This document shows positions 1 through 4,251 of a stretch of 5,829 nt of DNA, in pieces (the stretch's first letter is position 1; every line of letters begins with the position of its first letter). Under the pieces are notes generated by a model. It made no database searches, was not told the origin of the DNA, and saw nothing but the letters and a program-made list of their open reading frames with translations. The position numbers and the translations under genes were made by a program. Source of the DNA: JAQVQN01 sp964557205 (GTDB lineage: Bacteria; Verrucomicrobiota; Kiritimatiellia; RFP12; UBA1067); the NCBI GenBank assembly GCA_964557205.1, contig CAZKZI010000169.1, positions 1 through 5,829 on the forward strand, read 5' to 3'.

Positions 1-310
1 CGGCGCCATCTCGCTTTGCGAGAAAACGAGCTCGTGCGCATCGACCCATACCCCGTAGCGTCCCCTCGTGCGCATCGACCCATACCCCGTAGCGTCCCCT
101 CGTGCGCATCGACCCATACCCCGTAGCGTCATGCTCTCTCCTCGGTCCCCGCCATCCCCTAAAAGCGAAGCGGGTGTGGGTCAGGGCGCACTTTGATCGT
201 TTAGCCGGTATTCCGGCGCCATCTCGCTTTGCGAGAAAACGAGCTCGTGCGCATCGACCCATACCCCGTAGCGTCCCCTCGTGCGCATCGACCCATACCC
301 CGTAGCGCCG
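1..310. repeat. Complex repeat array, left end (palindromic core plus 34-bp tandem units)
   Basis: This gene-free stretch is almost wholly repetitive. Positions 1-98 match 214-310 at an offset of 213 bases. Each period holds a palindromic core followed by 34-bp tandem units that begin CTCGTGCGCATCGACCCATA. The units start at 31, 65 and 99 in the first period and at 244 and 278 in the second. The core carries the hairpins GCCGG-TATT-CCGGC (204-217) and CTCGC-TTT-GCGAG (10-22 and 223-235), and the palindrome ACGAGCTCGT (26-35 and 239-248). An outer inverted repeat pairs 172-191 with 247-266. The array starts before the window and ends at the coaB stop codon. The same family recurs at 5571-5829. 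It looks like an interspersed palindromic repeat. I see no transposase and no credible gene in it. Confidence 0.9.
129..310. repeat. One complete repeat unit with cloverleaf-like inverted-repeat structure
   Basis: The unit runs from GTCATGCTCTCTCCTCGG to the next GTCATGCTCTC. Its outer arms are GGGTGTGGGTC (172-182) with GACCCATACCC (256-266), which give ten Watson-Crick pairs and one G·T, and GCGCAC (186-191) with GTGCGC (247-252). These arms enclose the two small hairpins at 204-217 and 223-235, so a single strand could fold as a branched, cloverleaf-like structure. Two 34-bp units follow the core here, against three in the preceding period. The pairing is directly visible; any role in DNA mobility, RNA stability or nucleoid organisation is not. 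Confidence 0.75.
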
Positions 311-940
311 TCATGCTCTCTCCTCGATCCACGCGATCAGGGCGCGGCCGACATCGAGCTTGCTCTGCAACGGCAGCGTAACCGGCTCTCCTTCCTTGCT
401 GAACAACGTCACGCGGTTTGTCTCCACCGCGAACCCCGCATCCGGCATGGCGACATCATTGGCGACTATCAGATCCACGCCCTTTTCTTCCAGCTTGCGC
501 CTGGCTTCAGCCTCCGTATCACCGGTCTCGGCGGCGAACCCCACAAAAATGCGTTTGCCTTTTAGCGGCCGCAACGTCTGGAGTATGTCCGGGTTCGGTT
601 CAAGTTCGATCACATCATTCATGACGGACTTTTTAATTTTAACTTCGCTGCATGTCTTCGGACGCCAGTCTGCCACTGCGGCGGTCATGACGAGCGCGTC
701 ATGTTCAAGCAGATATTGCTCAACCGCCTCCAGCATCTCCCGGGCGCTAACCACATCCACACGCTTCACTCCGGCAGGCGCGCTCAACTCGACCGGCCCT
801 GCCACCAGCGTCACCGCATGGCCGCGTTCGACAGCGGCCGCCGCCACGGCAAAGCCCATGCGCCCGGTCGAACGGTTGCTTAAAAACCTCACCGGATCAA
901 GATGTTCGCGCGTCGGTCCTGCGGTCACAAGTAATTTCAT
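311..940 (-). CDS. coaB: Phosphopantothenate--cysteine ligase, stand-alone CoaB
   Basis: CoaB joins 4'-phosphopantothenate to cysteine using a nucleotide triphosphate, usually CTP in bacteria. This is a cytosolic step of coenzyme A synthesis. The 209-residue protein starts directly at the family's N-terminal strand and loop, TAGPTREHLDPVR (6-18). It continues with the nucleotide-binding NRSTGRMG (22-29), AAVADWRP (88-95), the lysine-rich KIKK (101-104), EPNPDIL (114-120), GFAAET (134-139) and ND (161-162). ATG at 940 is preferred over an upstream in-frame start because the family signature begins at residue 1. Most bacteria make a CoaBC fusion of about 400 residues. No CoaC decarboxylase domain is present or adjacent, so this is a CoaB-only gene. 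Its final codons coincide with the repeat sequence, and its stop overlaps an ATG (ATGA, 311-314). Identification is firm. Confidence 0.95.
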   Translation of the reverse strand: MKLLVTAGPTREHLDPVRFLSNRSTGRMGFAVAAAAVERGHAVTLVAGPVELSAPAGVKRVDVVSAREMLEAVEQYLLEHDALVMTAAVADWRPKTCSEVKIKKSVMNDVIELEPNPDILQTLRPLKGKRIFVGFAAETGDTEAEARRKLEEKGVDLIVANDVAMPDAGFAVETNRVTLFSKEGEPVTLPLQSKLDVGRALIAWIEERA

Positions 941-946
941 GCCCTT

Positions 947-976
947 ATCATACACGCTCCGCACGCACAGAGGCAA
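947..976 (-). promoter_or_regulatory. Candidate coaB promoter, nearly leaderless
   Basis: On the minus strand TTGCCT (976-971) lies 18 bases before TATGAT (952-947), a 5/6 match to the -10 consensus. The ATG at 940 follows after six bases, so transcription would begin at or beside the start codon. An AAGGG lies between the -10 and the ATG but is only one base from the ATG, too close for a normal Shine-Dalgarno. The assignment rests on consensus matching only. Confidence 0.4.
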
Positions 977-1013
977 AACGAAACCGCGGCTTGGCCCGAG
1001 GTGCGCTTTTATT

Positions 1014-1041
1014 ATTCTGAATCATGAATCCTGAATCCTGG
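1014..1041. repeat. Heptamer tandem repeat, four units
   Basis: Four seven-base units stand head to tail: ATTCTGA, ATCATGA, ATCCTGA, ATCCTGG. The repeat lies in the coaB/membrane-protein divergent spacer. A related heptamer run in the opposite orientation lies at 5513-5540, upstream of the prenyl synthase. Function is unknown; it could be a dispersed short repeat or a binding array. Confidence 0.7.
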
Positions 1042-1044
1042 GTA

Positions 1045-1065
1045 TGTTTCAACTATTGTGAAACA
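1045..1065. promoter_or_regulatory. Perfect 7-bp dyad, operator-like
   Basis: TGTTTCA (1045-1051) and TGAAACA (1059-1065) form a perfect inverted repeat around a seven-base AT-rich spacer. The 21-bp dyad sits between two divergently transcribed genes, about 70 bases before the start at 1134. This is the size and place expected of a dimeric repressor or activator site. No regulator gene is in the window. A weak hairpin is the alternative reading. Confidence 0.4.
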
Positions 1066-1113
1066 CACATCTGGCCAGCCCCCTATTGTTTTTTCCCTTT
1101 TATCACTGCCTCA

Positions 1114-1119
1114 AATAAT
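1114..1119 (+). promoter_or_regulatory. Candidate -10 element for the membrane-protein gene
   Basis: AATAAT matches the -10 consensus at five of six positions and ends 14 bases before ATG 1134. No good -35 is seen at the usual distance; a TTGTTT at 1087-1092 is too far upstream. No Shine-Dalgarno precedes the start. The mRNA would have a leader of only a few bases. Confidence 0.3.
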
Positions 1120-1133
1120 CTATCCTTGTGCAC

Positions 1134-2313
1134 ATGAGTGAGATACCTCCAAAACACGACCCAGATAATCCCAACTATGAGGTCGGCAAGGGCGGCGGCC
1201 AGCTTGTCGCCATGTATAACGCGGCTTCCCACGCCAATGCGGAGTCTTTCCCGGTTCTGAAAGCCTTTCAGGATTATATCGAAGCCGAACGAGCCGCTGC
1301 CCGCAAACGCGTGATACAGCTTTCGGTTTTTTTCGCTGTCCTTATGGGCGTGGTGGTGACCGGTTTCCTGACGGCAGGCATTTTCATGCTGCGCAATATG
1401 TCGGAAGTTCAGAACAAGCTGCTGGACGTGGCCTTGTCTCAGCGTGTTGCGCCTGCCCCGGCACCGGCACCAGTAATACAGACATCGCCGATCATCGAAG
1501 AATCGGTGCGCCAGATCTCCCGCGCCACTTCAGACCTGCAGGCCAGCATGGATAAAAAACTCGAAGGCGTCAGCGAGATCGCCGCCAAAGTCCATGACCG
1601 TGTCGCCTCACAAGATAATGAGATGGGAAAGTTGCGTGAAGCGTTCAAGCAGATGCAGGAGCATAGCGCAATGTTGCAAAAAGAACTCGTAACCGTCAAG
1701 GAAGAGCATAAGAAGGCGGCCGAAACAGCCGCAAAGACCCCGCCCGCAGCAGTGACCGTGAAGCCAGCGCCAGCGCCGGCNNNNNNNNNNNNNNNNNNNN
1801 NNNNNNNNNNNNNNNNNNNNNNNNNNNNNNNNNNNNNNNNNNNNNNNNNNNNNNNNNNNNNNNNNNNNNNNNNNNNNNNNCGCAGTGCCGCCCGCAGCGG
1901 TGACCGTGAAGCCAGCGCCAGCGCCGGCCGCAGTGTTACCCGCAGCGGTGACCGTTAAGCCCGCGCCAGCACCGGCCGCAGTGCCGCCCGCAGCGGTGAC
2001 CGTGAAGCCAGCGCCAGCGCCGGCCGCAGTGCCGCCCGCACCTGTGGCCGAGCCTCCGGCTACTGCGGTTGCCACCTTCGCGGCAACAAAAGCCGACACG
2101 CTGCTCCCGCCGACTGACAAGCCGGCAGCGGCCGTCGCCCGTGCCGAAACGCCAAACCCGGACCTGCATTTTCCGCCTGCTTTAAAAGACCCGCCAACCA
2201 GACCGGATGACATCACGCCGCCGGACGCGCCCCTTGGCATGATTGCCACGACCATATCTATTAAAACTAAGAAAACCGGAACCATACCGTGGCGTGTGCT
2301 GATGCCGGAATAA
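1134..2313 (+). CDS. Unknown single-pass membrane protein with coiled-coil-like segment and Pro/Ala tandem repeats (assembly gap inside)
   Basis: I do not recognise a family. At least 359 residues are seen if nothing is missing at the gap. A 59-residue, probably cytoplasmic head (start MSEIPPKHD) ends in basic AAARKR. One transmembrane helix spans about 60-86, so the rest should be periplasmic or external by the positive-inside rule. After a short APAPAPAP linker (106-113), residues 115-200 are charged, polar and helical in character, probably a coiled coil. Next comes a 16-residue repeat, PPAAVTVKPAPAPAAV, and a unique tail ending near TIPWRVLMPE. The reading frame before the gap resumes one base shifted after it, only because 100 arbitrary N were inserted; the flanks rejoin perfectly in frame. 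GTG at 1128 is an alternative start. The phosphatase gene follows after six bases, suggesting one operon. The repeat resembles the Pro-rich spacers of envelope-spanning proteins such as TonB, but I see no TonB domain. Confidence 0.85.
1740..2043 (+). repeat. 48-bp coding minisatellite (16-residue Pro/Ala/Val/Lys repeat)
   Basis: Units encode PPAAVTVKPAPAPAAV. One incomplete unit lies before the gap (1740-1780). Three full units follow it (1888-1935, 1936-1983, 1984-2031), with a partial one at 2032-2043. Units 1888 and 1984 are identical base for base. The unit between them has six substitutions, including a CCG-to-TTA codon change (Pro to Leu), giving an A-B-A order. The true copy number is unknown because the gap lies inside the array. 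Confidence 0.95.
1781..1880. other. Scaffold gap of 100 N, length arbitrary
   Basis: Exactly 100 N fall within the 48-bp tandem array. The left flank ends CCGGC and the right begins CGCAGTG. Joined directly, they restore the repeat phase and the reading frame. The missing DNA should therefore be a whole number of 48-bp units (0, 48, 96 and so on), and 100 cannot be exact if the gene is intact. Confidence 0.95.
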
Positions 2314-2319
2314 GCGCAC

Positions 2320-2829
2320 ATGAGTGATATTGTCCTATTCGTTTGCACCGGCAATGTCTGCCGCAGCCCCATGGCTGAGGCGTTGTTGCGCAAAGCCCTG
2401 CCACTTGAATCGCCGTGGCGCATAGCTTCGGCCGGGTTATTCGCAGTTGAAGGTTGCCCGGCATCGGCTAACGCCGTAAAGGCCGCGGCCGAGGTAGGCT
2501 GTGACCTGAGCGCACATCTCAGCCGTCCGCTTTCCGCACAGCTTGTCCGGCAATCAACCGTGATTCTAACTATGACCGACGCCCACATGCAGCAGATAGC
2601 CGCACGTTTTCCTGAGTCCGACGGCAAGCTCCACCTTTTGATCGCATTCGATTCGGAAGCTCTCCCAAAAAGCAGCCATGTCGACGACCCTTATAGCGGA
2701 TCTTTGGAAGACTACCGGCGGTGCCGGGACACCATGCTAAAAACCATACCCGGAATCGTGCGCTTTCTGGCTAAGACAAGAAATTATCAAACGCACACTT
2801 CAAACAAGGAAAACACTCATGATCGTTGA
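2320..2829 (+). CDS. Low-molecular-weight protein-tyrosine-phosphatase family protein
   Basis: This cytosolic phosphatase works through a cysteinyl-phosphate intermediate. The P-loop CTGNVCRS (residues 9-16) gives the nucleophile Cys9 and phosphate-binding Arg15 in a CX5R motif. It is followed by PMAEALLRKAL, typical of the family. The general-acid motif is VDDPYSG (121-127), with Asp123 the likely proton donor. Length 169 is slightly above the usual 150-160; the surplus is a polar tail after about residue 152. Relatives include Wzb-type phosphatases that act on capsule tyrosine kinases, and YwlE-type arginine phosphatases. YwlE has Thr where this protein has Val13, which argues mildly for phosphotyrosine. 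No tyrosine kinase is in the window. The start lies six bases after the membrane-protein stop, and the end overlaps the next gene by 11 bases, so translation is probably coupled. Confidence 0.93.
   Translation: MSDIVLFVCTGNVCRSPMAEALLRKALPLESPWRIASAGLFAVEGCPASANAVKAAAEVGCDLSAHLSRPLSAQLVRQSTVILTMTDAHMQQIAARFPESDGKLHLLIAFDSEALPKSSHVDDPYSGSLEDYRRCRDTMLKTIPGIVRFLAKTRNYQTHTSNKENTHDR
2806..2810 (+). promoter_or_regulatory. Ribosome binding site for the YhcH-family gene
   Basis: AAGGA lies eight bases before ATG 2819, inside the end of the phosphatase gene. It supports the overlapping start at 2819 and separate initiation within a polycistronic mRNA. Confidence 0.7.
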
Positions 2830-3274
2830 TGTAATCGAAAACAGTGCGGCTTACGAAAGCCTCCACCCGCTCTTCAAGTCCGCTTTCGCTTTTCTCAAGG
2901 ATAGCCGCAACCATACAGCCGCTGACGGCCGCACGGAATTGTCAGGAGACAGCCTTTTCGCGCTGACTCAGTCGTATAAAACCAAGCCGGTGCAGGAAGG
3001 CCGACATGAAGCGCACCGCAAATATATCGATATCCAGTTTATTGCCGACGGCGAAGAGTCGATCGGTTACGCGCCGCTGTCTGATTTGAAGAATGTCACG
3101 CAGTTCGACCCTGAAATCGATGCCGGTTTTTATGAGGGCGCCTGCTCTCTGATCAAAATGCGCAAGGGCATGTTCGCAGTGTTCTTCCCCGAAGATGCCC
3201 ATATGCCTTGCAGACAGACCGACAAAAGCGCATCAGTCAAAAAGATCGTCCTGAAAGTCGCGGTTTCATACTAG
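2819..3274 (+). CDS. YhcH/YjgK/YiaL (DUF386) family protein
   Basis: The family has a cupin-like beta fold with a metal-binding pocket. Members occur in sugar and sialic-acid catabolism, and one (NanQ of E. coli) is reported to speed anomer interconversion of N-acetylneuraminate; the older name is beta-galactosidase subunit beta. The 151-residue length is normal. The signature is present: GRHEAHRKYIDIQ (61-73), with Glu64 and His66 as likely metal or active-site residues, then GEESIGYAPL (78-87), and FFPEDAHMPC (122-131) with His128. The C-terminal KKIVLKV strand is also typical. No transporter, sialate lyase or sugar kinase lies nearby, so the substrate cannot be inferred from context. The gene overlaps the phosphatase by 11 bases and probably shares its mRNA. 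Confidence 0.9.
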   Translation: MIVDVIENSAAYESLHPLFKSAFAFLKDSRNHTAADGRTELSGDSLFALTQSYKTKPVQEGRHEAHRKYIDIQFIADGEESIGYAPLSDLKNVTQFDPEIDAGFYEGACSLIKMRKGMFAVFFPEDAHMPCRQTDKSASVKKIVLKVAVSY

Positions 3275-3327
3275 ACAAGTGCGCTAGGTTTTGAGATAGT
3301 TGGTGGTTCTTCAAGAGCTTGGGGATA

Positions 3328-3343
3328 CCGCGCTATTGCGCGG
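3328..3343 (+). terminator. GC-only hairpin, weak terminator or 5' leader structure
   Basis: CCGCGC-TATT-GCGCGG is a perfect six-pair, all-GC stem with a four-base loop. It stands 54 bases after the YhcH-family stop and 40 bases before the NYN gene start. No T-run follows on either strand, so it is not a classic intrinsic terminator. It may attenuate read-through, protect an mRNA 3' end, or structure the NYN leader. The TATT loop is the same as in the end-repeat hairpin. Confidence 0.45.
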
Positions 3344-3382
3344 AAATACTGAAAATAAACTTAGAGAGAAAAGGTAATAGTT

Positions 3383-4195
3383 ATGTCGGTTAAAACAATG
3401 ATTTTTGTAGACGGCAGCTGGCTGTATCATAGCCGTCAGGTACTCTTCGAGTCCTTGGGTGAAGAGAGCGGTTTCGAAATTGATTATAAGCGTATTCCCG
3501 ATATCATCGCCCATTCCATAGCGGATGTGCTTGATACCGAAGTAGATGTCGTGCGCACCAATTACTTCGGCACGATCCCTGTCAATAAGCAGGGCTACAA
3601 CCCGGCAAAGCAGAAGGCTTTCTATGAATTTCTCGCGCTGCAATGCGCCTACGACACTGAAATCCTCGATATCGATTTCCGACGTGAACCGCACGCGCGT
3701 CCCGATGACAAATGGGTCAACGTGGCGCTTGCCGCTTCGATGCTCTACTATGCTGCCATCCCCGGCGTTTATGACGTTGCCACCATCATCGGCGGCGACG
3801 CAGACTATATCCCTCTGTTAAAACGCGTGCGTTCTATGGGCAAACGCGTTCAAATAGTCGGCATGAACAACCTGGACGGGAAATTCCTGACCAGTGCCAT
3901 GCTCCTGACAACCCCGGGCATACAGGACTTGCCGCCGATTTTCCTCGATGAGCATGCCCCGAACATACGCCTTATCCGCGAAGAGCAGATGCGTGCCTGC
4001 AAAAATTGCGGCGCCGAGGAAAGCACGACTTGGGCGGGGCCGGACTTTTTCTGTTCGAACTGCCGGGACGAGCACCGCAAGCAGGTGCGTGTCTGTGACA
4101 CCTGCGGATGTGAAGAGGAAACCACATGGGATAAGCCCTACTTCTACTGCTCGGCATGCCGCGACAAGCACCGTGAAGACAGCGAAAACGTTTGA
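3383..4195 (+). CDS. NYN-domain (PIN-like, LabA/DUF88 type) protein with two C-terminal zinc knuckles
   Basis: NYN proteins are PIN-like, metal-dependent RNases or RNA-binding relatives. The 270-residue protein opens with strand one, MIFVDGSWLYH (Asp10). It then has DDKWVNVALAASML (108-121), and the core strand IIGGDADYIPLLKRVRSMGK (135-154), with Asp139 and Asp141, followed by VQIVG. Members usually have acidic residues where this protein has Asn113 and Ser119, so catalysis may be altered. After about residue 200 come two 32-residue repeats, each CX2C-X14-CX2C: Cys206, 209, 224, 227 and Cys238, 241, 256, 259. They share the pattern CG-EE-TTW-P-F-CS-CRD-H and probably bind one zinc each, suggesting nucleic-acid or protein contact. 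An AAAGG ends eight bases before ATG 3383. The gene follows YhcH by 108 bases and may have its own promoter. Its target is unknown. Confidence 0.9.
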   Translation: MSVKTMIFVDGSWLYHSRQVLFESLGEESGFEIDYKRIPDIIAHSIADVLDTEVDVVRTNYFGTIPVNKQGYNPAKQKAFYEFLALQCAYDTEILDIDFRREPHARPDDKWVNVALAASMLYYAAIPGVYDVATIIGGDADYIPLLKRVRSMGKRVQIVGMNNLDGKFLTSAMLLTTPGIQDLPPIFLDEHAPNIRLIREEQMRACKNCGAEESTTWAGPDFFCSNCRDEHRKQVRVCDTCGCEEETTWDKPYFYCSACRDKHREDSENV

Positions 4196-4213
4196 GTCTA
4201 AAACGCGGCGTAT

Positions 4214-4230
4214 GGCTGCATAAAGCAGCC
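4214..4230. terminator. Hairpin between convergent genes
   Basis: GGCTGC-ATAAA-GCAGCC is a perfect six-pair stem in the 56-base spacer between the NYN stop and the prenyl synthase stop. Its position suits a shared, bidirectional transcription end. A T-rich stretch appears only some 11 bases downstream on the plus strand, and none follows on the minus strand, so intrinsic termination would be weak. Confidence 0.5.
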
Positions 4231-4251
4231 CCCTGTAAATATTTTCCGTTA

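Noticed and set aside
1..130. CRISPR array from the 34-bp direct repeats
   Set aside because: The units are contiguous, with no unique spacers, and no cas gene is present.
102..565. Plus-strand open frames starting MRIDPYPVA at 102 and 281
   Set aside because: Both begin inside the 34-bp repeat, and the second runs antisense through coaB.
1781..1958. True frameshift in the membrane-protein gene
   Set aside because: The frame change is caused by the 100-N filler; direct joining of the flanks restores repeat phase and frame.
1130..2331. Shared 12-base start context GCACATGAGTGA at 1130 and 2317
   Set aside because: Both proteins begin Met-Ser-acidic residue, so a short match is expected by chance; nothing around it extends the similarity.
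1608..2627. Long antisense open frame across the Pro/Ala repeat and phosphatase start
   Set aside because: It is low-complexity, crosses the N gap and lies opposite two well-supported genes. Its Ala/Gly-rich translation is simply the complement of the repeat.
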